From Phoronis australis (lineage: Eukaryota > Phoronida > Phoronidae), in NCBI GenBank assembly GCA_002633005.1, contig NMRA01000576.1, forward strand, positions 180,339-244,338: a stretch of 64,000 nt of DNA. The letters run 5' to 3'. This document shows positions 37,475-48,009 of this stretch, one piece after another. The position numbers were made by a program, and so were the translations under genes. Position 1 is the first letter of the stretch; each line of letters opens with the position of its first letter. The notes beneath the pieces were generated by a model, which saw only the letters and a program-made list of their open reading frames with translations, was not told the origin of the DNA and made no database searches.

Positions 37475-37893
37475 AATATTTGAACATGGTCACGAAATGT
37501 AATTGTTTATCGGTTTACTTTGAACTTGTGATTGACTTTTTGAAGTTAATCAAACAATACTGCAAACGGAGTGCAGTCAATATCAGCCATCAAGAAGAAG
37601 TGAAGTAATTGCTACCTTACGTCTGCCTGTACCTCTCTACGACAACCAAAAATTCAAATCTTGTTCAGTGGAAAATTTATTACGGAAATAAGCTTAGCTG
37701 CGACGCAGAACGTAAACACTCTTCTCAGTTTGAGTTACTTGTATATTCTTTCTGTAAACTGTCGGTACTAGAATACCTCCAAATTGTTGAATCCGTTGCA
37801 TTGTCAGGCTGCAATAGTACTCTCTTGGAAGTTGCACCCACTACCGACGCCTAAGCTGAACTTTGTAAGAAATATGACATCAATTCTTTTCCG

Positions 37894-38515
37894 TTGCGAA
37901 CAAGAGCTGCTGACGTCGTATTTATAAAATATCAACGACCTATACATGTACATTACAAAAATTCTTTAGTCATTGACTATAGGATAATTCGTTCCAGGAA
38001 ACCAACCAGCTTTAGATTTTTGGAGAACTGTATGGGCAAAAACACGGTTCTATTTGCCGGAAACTGCTGCAAGTTGATATTAGCAGGATGGATTCCCATT
38101 AAAAATCGTAACGCAAGAAACATTTGCAGTGAGGTTGGAGGTCATCTATTTCGGATAAACACAAAAGACGAACATGAATTCATTCTCTTTGTTATGAAGA
38201 CCAAGTGGAAGCGTGCTATGCATTCAATTAATTCATACTTTGGAATTCATTTAGGCGTGTTTTGAAAGCCGAATGGAACTTATCAAGGATCTTATGGGAA
38301 TCCGGTTTGGTTTTCGCATTGGTATCACGTAGGCGATGACGCAAAACCTTATTTGAAGGTGTCATATCAAACTTTTCCGAATGATATGCTGAAAGTTATC
38401 CCTGGGACTCAAAACCAGCCAGTAACTTAGTCCAGTAGCGAGTGCAATTGATGGTTGTGCAAAATCCGTACATCGGTGATAATTGGTTTTCCATTCCCTG
38501 TAGTTACCCAATCCG
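37894..38515 (+). pseudogene. decayed C-type lectin-like domain 1
   Basis: The open part to 38265 contains ENCMGKN, FAGNCCKLILAGW, NARNICSEVGGHLFRINT, DEHEFILFV and YFGIHLG, the order of the first half of a C-type lectin fold (Cys, W, A..C...GG.L..I, E..FI, G). After a TGA at 38263-38265 the frame goes on with KPNGTYQGSYGNPVWF and HWYHVGDD, the region that holds the sugar and calcium site in active lectins. Later pieces (NWFSIPCSYP, TTIICEME) in other frames supply the C-terminal cysteines. So there are one nonsense change and at least one frameshift. Whether it ever bound calcium cannot be judged. Confidence 0.65.
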
Positions 38516-38614
38516 CTCTACTACAATAATATGCGAAATGGAGAAGGTTTCAAATATTTCCGAAAACAGGCGAATTGTAGGGCTTTGTGGATAACCAATT
38601 TTAATTTTAAAACG

Positions 38615-38910
38615 TGCCTTCTTGGCTGGACATACCTAAGTGGCAGATGCTTTCGTTTGGTTACAATAGCAGATGCAAAACACATATTGAGTTTCCCAAC
38701 TGTACAGGAACAGTGGTCAAAACTCGGTGGAATTTTGGCTGATCCTGATACAAGAAGAGCAAACCGAATCATGTCATTTTGGACGATTCGGCCTGAATAT
38801 GGAAATGTGTTTATAGCAACTTATACCACAACAAAATGCAGGATATTATACTCACAACGCCCAGATAGTGTAAGTAGACTGTATGGTGACAACATATATG
38901 TGTGTGGCAT
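38615..38910 (+). pseudogene. decayed C-type lectin-like domain 2
   Basis: In one open frame: CLLGWTYLSGRCFRL, then EQWSKLGGILADPDT, RANRIMSFW, TTKCRILYSQ and GDNIYVCG. This resembles C..GW....G.CF, C..LGG.LA, ..W, C and final C of a C-type lectin domain, but the usual Cys before LGG is Trp-Ser here and the W-IG-L core is weak. It follows domain 1 by about 100 bases without an obvious intron. The frame stays open beyond the domain. Confidence 0.45.
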
Positions 38911-38991
38911 ATATTGGAATTACCGTGTAACGCTACATTCCCCGGGCATGTGTTGTGCGAAACGAACTCGACCAACGTCACTTCTAAGTAG

Positions 38992-39105
38992 TGCCGACAA
39001 ACACAGTGGGCATGTGAAGATGGTACATGTATTTCAGCAAAAAGTTTCTGGGACGGCAATCTCGACTGTACTACTGGAACTGATGAACCTGGGATTGATA
39101 TATGC
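38992..39105 (+). pseudogene. LDL receptor class A repeat, damaged
   Basis: A 38-codon stretch runs from Cys to Cys and reads CRQTQWACEDGTCIS, then FWDGNLDC and GTDEPG. It fits C-x(4)-W-x-C-x-x-GTCI-...-CDG-x-x-DC-x-x-G-x-DE-x(n)-C, including the calcium-binding D-x-x-x-D and DE residues. One Cys is replaced by Trp (FWDG for FCDG), and a TAG lies directly before the first Cys in this frame. It is in a different frame from lectin domain 2, so an intron or frameshift separates them. Confidence 0.65.
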
Positions 39106-39175
39106 AAATGCCAGTCTTTCAGTAAATATAGAATGTATAGTAACAAAAAATCCCATTTTTCTGAACATAAGGTGA

Positions 39176-39934
39176 CGTCTTTTAAGTTTTGGCATGAGGT
39201 TCAGCACACAAGGAACTTAGATTTCGGTATTTCATGCAGATATATTAATTACATGTTAAGTTTTTCTTATCATTAACCTTTCCCTTCGACTATGCTTAAT
39301 TTGGGTTTTTGCTGCAGATCATTCATAACAGTTATGATAACAAGATTTTGCTCCTTTAGTATATTTGCATATGACTTGACTGGTATTCGACACTTGCTGG
39401 CTTATTGTATATATTGTCCAGGTGATATTTTATGAATAGAAGAAACGTTGAATCAACATGGACTTTTTATTTGTGCGGCGATTGTCCGATTTTTGATCTT
39501 ACTGTGGCCAAATGTTTATGGAATTAGTATCAAGACGTTTCGTTATTATCATAGCTAATGCTACTGTAACGGTGTTGAACAGCTTGTAACTTCCCATAAC
39601 ATTAAAAAAGCGTGGGCAAGTTTTGATACCAATTTGGTGAACTATATCCAAAGTGATTCAATCAACACATATACAGTATTGCTCTGAAGTTGTTTTCGAT
39701 AAAGTGCCACTATATTTCTTCCGCACCCTTTTATCTTGGTCGTGGATTCCCACCATTGTCAGGGCAATTGCATTTTCAAGAACCCACTGAATTACATAAC
39801 CGTCACACATGTTGGCTTCTACAGGGTGTACAGTGTATCTGAAAGGCGATGACACTTATCTTTCTGGACGTCTTGTAGTGCATGTTTTTAAACAAATTTG
39901 AGTCCAGTTTTTTGCGTTCACGTATTCACCTGCC
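39176..39934. other. noncoding, nothing recognised
   Basis: AT-rich, no further domain after the LDLa remnant. Confidence 0.4.
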
Positions 39935-40030
39935 ACACTCTTCGACCCCATACGCCTCCATCCACGACCCAATAAAACCACAACACCTTCGACCCACGAC
40001 CCTTCGACCCTTTCATGCCTCGACGCGTGT
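39935..40030 (+). repeat. CGACCC-rich low-complexity repeat
   Basis: Reads CTTCGACCCCATACGCC, CCACGACCC, CCTTCGACCCACGACCC; same motif family as 30095-30192. Confidence 0.55.
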
Positions 40031-40302
40031 ACATTTAACTAAAGGCGGGTTCAGCTCCGTCATGTTATCGACTCACCTTCGGTGTGTAAAGCTGTACAAA
40101 ACGGCACAAGAAGCAGTAGCTAGGCAACCGCATGTTTCAAACGCACCATAAACAAATCGTACATTATACATGTATATAACCGAACCAGGAACAACGTACC
40201 ATTGTGACAGAAATGGCAGACGGACCTCCGAAGCAGCTAAAACTGACTTATCCTCCGCAATAATCGGACGTTGCAGGCTCAGTTTACACGACCAAAACTT
40301 CT

Positions 40303-40560
40303 TTAATGTTTAACCTATAATCATGATTTTCGTATCCACGTCTTCACTGGGTGTATAGAAACTGATCTGTGCTGTTGCTTCTGCATACCATCATCCAATT
40401 TTTCATTAATTGATTTTGATGTTAGAGTTCTTTTTCCGACTTTGGTACCAGTCGCTTACCCGAACAGTGACGTCATAAGAATTCATGACACCTACCGGCG
40501 ATTGTGTGTTCTTATTTACGGGGTAAGGAACGTTTCATCCTTTGAAGTGTTGACGGATTT
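40303..40560 (+). repeat. inverted repeat arm, left
   Basis: Matches the reverse complement of 41680-41925. Shared blocks are ATAATCATGATTTTCGTATC, AGAGTTCTTTTTCCGACTTT, TTACCCGAACAGTGACGTCA and GGCGATTGTGTGTT. Identity looks near 75-80 percent. Both arms translate to similar peptides (AYPNSDV and GYPHSDV; RRLCVLIYGVR and RRLSVFIYRVR), perhaps an old coding piece. Confidence 0.7.
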
Positions 40561-41679
40561 TTTCCCAGAGGAAAGTAAAGCTTCCTCGTTTTTAACTTTT
40601 AATACACATTCCTTGAAATATGAGTATCGAAGGATAATTTAATTAAGTTGTAAAATTGCCCATAATGAAGATGATGGCTATCAAACAGTGTGTTATTGAA
40701 ATGGAATTTGGGATGCACAACAGATTTACAGAGTTTTTCACTAATAAAGCCGGACATCGAGAATCCGAACTTGAATTTGCACTTGACAGCGTATTGCCAA
40801 AGAGGGCATGATCTAACCATCCACAAAAGATTATAAAACGGGTTTGTGAAAGCGTCTGTAAACACAAACCAACGTAGTCTGCTGGCTGTAAAAAATTTTC
40901 GACGCAAACCACTCAACATGTTGCAAAACCAATATGCTTAAGAAAACAACGTACTACACAACTTGCAATATAAATCTGAATGTCTCGTTAGCCTGTTTAG
41001 ACACTGCAACAATTATGTAACAATTTTTTTTGAAGTCCAGTTGTAGACAGGTTGGATTAAGCATTTTCTCACGCTTTGCTTTGACAGCACATAACTAGCC
41101 CGAGAGTAATCCGCAGTTTTGCGTACGGTACACAGGTCTTCTATAAAATGACGCAAATGTTCATGAAATATCGGGCGCGCCCTGTTGCAGCATTTTTGGT
41201 TGCGTACTTCATCTGTACATATATCTCATTGGGGTATTATGAAACTTTGATTTCCATTCAGCTCGCCAATGAAGCCTCCAAAGGCGGTACCAGTGGACAA
41301 TGAAAAACTGTAAATGTCATTTAAAACTTTTGGGAGTTTTCGGGAGTTGAATGGAGCGGTCTTAAAAACCAAAAGTACGAAACCAGTAGACATGGGCAGG
41401 TGATGATCTTTAAAGCTGCGAATAAGTCAAACGAAACTGACGAAACGAGCTTCGTAATGTTTCGGTCACATGAAACTTCCCACCAAGTTTGACAACTTTG
41501 GGGACGTATAATGACCGATGGTTTGGCGCCAGTATGGCGTCGGTGTCAAATACCACTCAATCGTTTATACTATTCTGGTGAAAATGACATCGTTGTGCTA
41601 GGTTTCCATTACAATACGATAAATATTGTTCTCCCGGTGATAACATAATATGCCAAGAGTTTCCTTCCGCGCCTCTTGA
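40561..41679. other. spacer between inverted repeat arms
   Basis: About 1.1 kb. No gene or further repeat recognised. Confidence 0.4.
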
Positions 41680-41925
41680 CATTGTGGCAAATCCTTGACG
41701 TTTCCTTACCCTGTAAATGAAAACACTCAATCGCCGGCAGGTGTCAGGCATTGATCTGACGTCACTGTGCGGGTAACCGACTGGCCACAAAGTCGGCAAA
41801 AGAACTCTGTTTTCAATGGCAAATTATTAATAATTGCATGAAAGTATGGCAGAATTACCAGCACAGATTTAATTCTATACGCCATGTTAACATGTGGATA
41901 CTAAAATCATGATTCTATGTTGAGA
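41680..41925 (-). repeat. inverted repeat arm, right
   Basis: Counterpart of 40303-40560 on the opposite strand; the centre of the pair lies near 41.12 kb. Confidence 0.7.
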
Positions 41926-42710
41926 ATTAAAGAAGTTATGATGGTTTGAAGTGGGACTACTCCCGACTAGTTCCCTATCCTCCTTACGTTCCATAGCAGA
42001 ATAGGAATGCCTGCGATGGACAGGAATTACAAAGTATTTTTCAGTGTGGTTAATCAGAGTGGCCGGGAAAGTTGGCCTGCGAGCTGCCACTTGCTCTGTC
42101 TGCGCAAGACCTGCTATGCGGAGTCTTAAATCACTGTGTTCGTCCACTGTAACAATATCTCATGCAACCATAGATATTAGTATAGAGATTTGCGAATCAG
42201 GGAAGTCTCGCGGCCTAACGCAAAAGTACGTGAGCAGGATTCAAAACTTCCGGTCTCATGGCTAAGCATAGTAACGAAGGTGAATTTTCATTTTTATTTC
42301 GCGCACGTCAGGCAAATTTTTGAGTTTGAAATTAATTCGTTGTGTTTAATGCAAACTGAATCGCGTATGCGAGCCATTCAAGTCGAATTATTGGTACGAA
42401 ACGTGTCGGAATTAACAAGTTGTTGATCGGCCCGCTTGCTGGCACAGTTCAACACACGAATCGAGGAGTTTGGCCCAATGAAGAGATTGAGCTAAATGGA
42501 TAATTCTTTTTAACAGTTGAATTCTCAGTCATTTACGATGATATTTAGTTTAAGTTTTGTGATTTTGTATGAATTTTGGATCGGCCTAAATGCAGTTTCC
42601 CATTCTTTAGTCATTCTTTGCAGTATTTCACACCCGCCGTGTCTCACTGTGTGTGCCGTCAGCTTATACTCTGTGGTGGCATTACTGCGTCATTTTATCT
42701 TCACTTGAGA
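41926..42710. other. noncoding, nothing recognised
   Basis: No domain-bearing frame seen. Confidence 0.4.
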
Positions 42711-43034
42711 ATGAAACAAGTATGTTTCGAAATATCGTGTGTCTTTTTAATTATGTCGTTAGGTCAGTTACTGTATCTATGTTCAGCAGAGAGTAGAGTT
42801 TTGTTCAGAAAGTATGAACGCAACGGAATAAAGACCGTGAAAAATGAAAAGTGTCGTGTATTCAACAAATTCTGTATAACAGAAAACTTGCTCCCGAAGT
42901 ACAGTCAATTCGTCAATATGTTTACTATACATAAGGCATGGTTTACCAATATATCCAAAATTAAACAAGAGCGAATTTTTTATGATTTTCAGGAGCTCAT
43001 ATATATTAGCATGATGAAAAGTGGTGGAAAATGA
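42711..43034 (+). CDS. possible secreted-protein first exon
   Basis: From the ATG at 42711 the frame begins MKQVCFEISCVFLIMSLGQL and ends its hydrophobic stretch at LCSAESR, a good signal-peptide shape with a plausible cleavage after SA. RKYERNGIK and KNEKCRVFNKFC follow, a basic stretch with two cysteines but no domain I can name. The frame stays open for 108 codons to a TGA. An acceptor-like TTTTTTATGATTTTCAG lies inside it at about 42993, so the true exon could be shorter. It may be a real exon or a chance frame in AT-rich DNA. Confidence 0.3.
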   Translation: MKQVCFEISCVFLIMSLGQLLYLCSAESRVLFRKYERNGIKTVKNEKCRVFNKFCITENLLPKYSQFVNMFTIHKAWFTNISKIKQERIFYDFQELIYISMMKSGGK

Positions 43035-43197
43035 AAAGTATGCCATCGAAATATTAAAACTTTCTTCTTTATATTGATATCCGTTTCAACAAACGGGGGC
43101 ATTCATGAATATTTTTAAAAATCGAAGTACTGCAGCACTTGAGAATGGGATAAATTTTCAGTAAATGGCTGTTACTGAATCGATTTTATGATATGTA

Positions 43198-43365
43198 TAT
43201 CCAGGGGCGGATCCAGGATTTTGCGTTAGGTGGAGCAGAGCAGAGTATTAGCCAGGATTTTGTCGCTCAGACATTGGCACTCCCGACCTGCCAAATGGAA
43301 TCTGGGGGAATTTTAGGGGGGTGTATCCCTATTGGCCCCCCTCTAAGTCCGCTATTGATGTCAAA
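43198..43365. mobile_element. small MITE, GGGGCGGATCCAGG type
   Basis: Starts CCAGGGGCGGATCCAGGATT and ends CCCCCCTCTAAGTCCGCTAT. The ends form an imperfect inverted repeat (GCGGATCCAG against GCGGACTTAG). The 168-bp length and GC content differ from the surroundings. There is no reading frame of note. Similar 3' sequence occurs at about 22620-22665. Confidence 0.55.
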
Positions 43366-44432
43366 CTGCTGCTAAAACATCTGCCTTAAGTGTACACTTT
43401 TATTTGTTTTTTTTTTGATAAAGAATGAGAAAATGTAGTTTTTTCTAATTTAATGCCTTTTCAATTTCTAACCTGGAAAAATCCTGCAAGTGTACTCTTC
43501 CAAAAAGGTAAATTCAATTTGATTGGTCAAATGGATTAAACAGAACCAGTCAAATCTTCCCTAAATTACATAAAGTGACCCGAATTGGTGAAATATTTTC
43601 ATTATAACAGTACAGAATATTTTTAAAATTCAATTTATCTTTAGTTTTGGGAATAGATTCAGTCTATTTCTTCATAAATAATTTTGTTACATGTTTTCTA
43701 CCTTGTGGTGCTGTGATCAGTTTCATTTAAAAAAATATATATTTTGTATTAAAATATGTGTTTATTCATGGCTGCAGTACATCAAAACCGTTTAAAATAC
43801 AAGTGTGCTCTTTTTGGATGGTCACTAACACAACGCCTCTCAATTCTTATATTATAGGACAGGAATGAAATTGATTTAAATTCCATTAAAATTTTATTGT
43901 CTAATTTAATTTTGTTTAATTAAAAATGCACATGATCATTTTATCATGTGGTCCGTAACTTAAGATTGTAAAAGCATTGATGATCAATGATACATAATGT
44001 ATAGAAGTAAAATAAATGGATCCATGAAGAAAGGAAGCGCTTTTTTAAGTGATAGTGGAATGTATATTTTGACGCGGTGAAACTCAAAACCAGTGGCCGG
44101 ATTTGGCCAGACGAAATGGTACAGAAAGCGATGGGAAGTATTCTAGCCCCTAACCGTACAACCGAGGCGCTACGTGTTGACTAGCCCATGTCCTACCAGC
44201 CCCGTTGATAGCCTTTATACCTCGCCGCCGGGTCTCATCCCCAAAGCAGACGGCGATTGTCACAAGAAATCCCAATTATACCCAGGGAAGGGGTGAAATG
44301 GCGAGGGATTGGTTTGGGTTTGAGGGATCGAAAGAAATCAGCCGTTAGAGAATCCATCTGTGGCTACAAATAATAAATAAGGGAAGTATCGTTTGTCCAG
44401 GGCAATTGACGACGAACGGGAAGGAGTCTACT
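43366..44432. other. noncoding, nothing recognised
   Basis: AT-rich at first, then a mixed-composition stretch (44090-44350). No supported gene. Confidence 0.4.
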
Positions 44433-44614
44433 AGGTATAAACTTGTCTAATTAGGAAAACTTACGAGTGAATGTACTGTTGCTTGAGGTTAGGCCAAAAG
44501 GAAGCTGGAGAGAAAGAACAAACAGCGCAACCATCGGACTTTGTAGAAACTAGTCAGGAGTCGGATATGAAGCATGAAGTACTCTGTAATGGTATTTGCC
44601 CAAATAATAGGATT
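44433..44614 (+). repeat. 182-bp direct repeat, copy 1 (5' region and start of a secreted ORF)
   Basis: Begins AGGTATAAACTTGTCTAATT and ends near CCCAAATAATAGGATT. It matches 44868-45049 at roughly 85-88 percent. It contains a TATAAA at 44436, the leader and the start codon of the frame at 44574. Confidence 0.8.
44436..44441 (+). promoter_or_regulatory. TATA-like box
   Basis: TATAAA, 133 bases before the ATG at 44574. The same GGTATAAA starts the second repeat copy, and another TATAAA lies at 44823. Promoter activity is inferred only. Confidence 0.3.
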
Positions 44615-44816
44615 ACATGTTTGTGCCGAGAGCTGTTGCCGGGGTGGAGAGAAGCAACCTGCAGTAGTGGATGCTCGAGTACAGGTCGGGTCGCTAGCCA
44701 GTGACGTCGATTCTTGCCTGACAGTTAAGGCTCCGGGCTTGAAGAAGGTACTAACAGTGACTTTAAAACAAAATAACCAACAGCACATTTTGTTCGACAA
44801 AAGGGAGGGAGCGTGA
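44574..44816 (+). CDS. possible small secreted protein or first exon
   Basis: An 80-codon frame begins MKYSVMVFAQIIGLHVCAES, a likely signal peptide with cleavage around VCA-ES. The mature part reads CCRGGEKQPAVVD, VGSLASDVDSCLTV and KKVLTVTLKQNN. It has three cysteines and resembles the start of a jelly-roll or F5/8-like extracellular domain (D-x-C...V-L) only loosely. The frame may continue through a donor at GAAG|GTACTA (about 44747). Its 5' part is duplicated downstream, where the second copy has lost the frame. Not assigned to a family. Confidence 0.4.
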   Translation: MKYSVMVFAQIIGLHVCAESCCRGGEKQPAVVDARVQVGSLASDVDSCLTVKAPGLKKVLTVTLKQNNQQHILFDKREGA

Positions 44817-44867
44817 AAAAGGTATAAATTGGTTGACTTCGTATACCCAGGGTAGGGAGTTTAGGAG

Positions 44868-45049
44868 AGGTATAAAATGTCTAATTTAGGAAACTTATGA
44901 GTGAATGTACTGTTGCTTGAGTTTGGGCCAACAGGAAGCTGGAGAGAAAGAACAAACAGCGCTACCATCGGACTTGGTAGGAAATAACTAGGAGTTGGGT
45001 ATGAAGCTTGATGGGCTGTGTAATAGTATTTGCCCAAATAATAGGATTT
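44868..45049 (+). repeat. 182-bp direct repeat, copy 2
   Basis: Starts AGGTATAAAATGTCTAATTT. Same leader as copy 1, but small indels after ATGAAGC destroy the signal-peptide frame, and no downstream coding part is present. Confidence 0.8.
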
Positions 45050-45479
45050 AAGTCAGAGTGCCATGAATCTCATTGTTAAACATAGGCAAAATATTATTTC
45101 GGGCGTCAAATTTGTATTGCCTACATTTAATTAAAACGCCCCTCACGAAGGCGGCTAAAACTGTGGCTTCATTATTTAATGTAGATGCCTCGTCACAGGG
45201 CAGCCAAAGAGCGGCCTGTTACATTAATATAGAAGTCCCTGCCCCATTATATTGCTACAGTGACTGAGCAAGCATGCTATACTTCATTTTAACGCTCTCG
45301 GTATCTCGAGATCCCTTCTTAAACGAGCATGTCTTAAAAACGATGTACATGTATTTTACATTTACATAAATCGACCGTTCCTGTCCAACTGTTTTACATG
45401 GCAAACAGAAAAATGTGTGGATATTAAAATTTAGCATGTGCTGTTATGAGATATCACCGTTCAATTGGAGCAAATCTAG
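45050..45479. other. noncoding, nothing recognised
   Basis: No supported feature. Confidence 0.4.
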
Positions 45480-45572
45480 TTACTCTGCGCGGGTAAGCGC
45501 AGAGTACTGTTGTTCCTGGGTTTTCTTCAATTTTGTTCTTCTTAGTCTTCTTATTCTTATTCTTCTTCCGAC
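45480..45572 (+). repeat. CTCTGCGCG-type repeat end
   Basis: TTACTCTGCGCGGGTAAGCG followed by a T/C-rich tail with CTTCTTATTCTTATTCTTCT. It matches, in opposite orientation, the terminal units of the array at 50050-50346. It may be the end of a MITE whose body continues through GGTCAAAGGTCATTAGG at about 45850. Confidence 0.6.
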
Positions 45573-46739
45573 CATTTTTAAGCCTTAAGAACTCCTAATT
45601 GGGTGCAGGTACGGTCTTCAAATTCAGCATATGACTTTTGACAGTTTATAAATTTTATTGGTTAGCTAATCATATTCCAAATTGCACCGGAAGAGGTCGT
45701 TTGGTGCAAAGGTCATATAATTTTCAAAATGCTACTCCTGCTTCACTTATAAAGCTATCTTTTTCAAATTCGGTGCACAGGTATAAGTCACCAGGACAAT
45801 TTAAAAAATTACTTTTCTAAGTAATCGGGTCATCCAATCAGGTGAAATAGGTCAAAGGTCATTAGGTACAAACTAAAATTTTGAGTAGACACTTCAAATT
45901 GACAGGTCTGATTGTTACAGCTAAATCAAACATGAATCCATTTTTTATTTATTAAGCCAACATGATTCAACTATTTACCATAATAAGTAACTTAAAATGC
46001 ACAATACTTTACAAAATTTAAGCACTAAAAACACTATTCAACAGCACAAGTTCCCATGATGTGAAAGTGGACATACATGTAACCTTTTATCATGGTGACC
46101 GAATAGTGTTTCGTTACACCAGAACTTGTCAAGCCTGGTTTAAAAAAATATGAAGTTGCAAGGAACAAGAAGTGGAGGCTTGAAGTCTCACAATCCAACA
46201 TAGCTTATTTCTCTAATTAAGATTCTTCTTATTGTTCACTGGACAACCTGAATTAAGAAAGCACTAAGTTAAAAACATGACTTGAAAGCAATTTAGACTT
46301 AAAATTTTGAAAAAATGTGAATCATTTTGTGACACCTAATCAAGGCTTGAAAAGCAATTGACTGTCAAAAAACTTTTCAAAATGATTTAAGCTATTTTTA
46401 GCTTGGTGTAAGATCACCTGAATGGGAAATTCACAGTAAAATAATAATATATCTTATACTTTTTGCGCAAGAACACAAAAATTGAACAAAGTTCCTTTTT
46501 TGTAGCAACTTTTTTAAAAATGTATCAACGTAAATCTTCACAAATTACAAAGTAAAACGATGAACATTCCCTCCAGTTCAGCAAAAGTCGCCATGATTTC
46601 GGTGCCGCCAGAAATGAGACTAAGCCCACTTAATAAGTAACAACTGCGAGGCTGAAATTTGATGAAAACTGTTGGATACCCGCAAACTAGTAACTAAAGA
46701 TGTGTTTCATTAAATTTCACCGTAAATTGTTGGCAAAAA
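45573..46739. other. noncoding, probable repeat body
   Basis: Continues from the 45480 repeat end. AT-rich, no gene supported. Confidence 0.4.
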
Positions 46740-47433
46740 CAATTTACACAAAGTTTTATGGAGAATGCCATCCAAAAATTAACCTACATTGTATCAATTT
46801 AGATGGAGTAGTTCAACTCAATAACGGCAAGTTCGGTTGCGTAACCTGACGCCTGACGGCAGACGGAGGTGTTGAAATTATCCCATGACGTATTTGGTTT
46901 CACACGCAGTCTGTTCAGCAGTTCACAACACGGGTTAGTTGTGTCAGCCCATCGCTTGAATTCATCGTTTAACACCAATAAATCCTCAAACTTCGATATA
47001 AAACAATTAACAATATACCGAATTCTTATAAAAACGTGTTGTTTTATCTTGATGTTACGGATTTACTGGTATTTAGGCACACCGTAGCCAATTTACTTAG
47101 GTCCTTAGCAGGGGATTGGGGTCTGTTCGGAAATAAATTCAAAATATTTTTCCGTGAAATACAGACCGGAGAACCTTGATCTTTGTTATTTATACTTGTG
47201 ATTTTTTTTAGTTCTTAAGACAAAAAACGCTCGTTATCCCGGCCAGTGGCTCGGAACACGGTCAGGCCCGTCGCGGCCGTACTGACTCGTTATCCAGGTC
47301 ACTGGCTTGGAACCCGATCAGGTCCGTTGAGGCCGCCGGGACTGGCATGAACATAAACCAGCTTGAGTTGGAAACTAAACCTCCAGTCACGAAAAAACTA
47401 TTGTAGTGAGCCAAAGAAATAATGTGCACGATG

Positions 47434-47712
47434 TTATTCGTGTAAATTAGCCACGGAACTAAAAATCAAATTACTTGTCAGGGGCCGCGAATTCGGTTTC
47501 TCCTTCCACAGACCGTCACGGCCAAGGTTGTACAGTAACGATGATCGAGTAATTGTTTCACAACAGCTTTCTGTCAACAAACACTGAATTAGCATGCACT
47601 CACACGGTGCCCGATCAAATACCTTTGGTGCCAGCATCAAAAGCCGGTAATGCAGTGGTTTATTCATGGCTGGATTATCAATACATTTGCACTCACGAAT
47701 ACTCAAAAACAT
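47434..47712 (-). CDS. Cys-rich frame inside the THAP-bearing repeat
   Basis: A 92-codon frame begins MFLSIRECKCIDNPAMNKPL and goes on with YRLLMLAPK, APCECMLIQCLL, ESCCET and NLGRDGLWKEK. The matching part of copy 1 (about 21084-21152) reads MPRSVRECKCFEKPAMKKSL before stops, so the peptide level is conserved between the copies. That suggests an old coding region of the repeat. The function is not recognised. Seven cysteines in the first 52 residues hint at metal binding. Possibly an exon of a transposon protein. Confidence 0.35.
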   Translation of the reverse strand: MFLSIRECKCIDNPAMNKPLHYRLLMLAPKVFDRAPCECMLIQCLLTESCCETITRSSLLYNLGRDGLWKEKPNSRPLTSNLIFSSVANLHE

Positions 47713-48009
47713 TATAAATTGTATCTAATGATACAGACTTTGTTTCAGTTTGTATAAACATTGGTTAGGATGAGGATAATTAATTTTGAAGCAGAACGCA
47801 GAATAATAAACGTATTATATGTCAACTCCCCCGGTGCCAATCCCGACATAGTCAACAGCTCATCCGACGAAGTTTTCACGGGTCGGATCCTTAGGTTTCA
47901 CACGCTATCAGTTCGATCTCCAATACACTGATCTCTAAATAAGAAAAAGGTGCTGCCAACATCCACAGGCAACGGAACGTATGGAGAGTTCAATGGTAAG
48001 CCGGAATTT

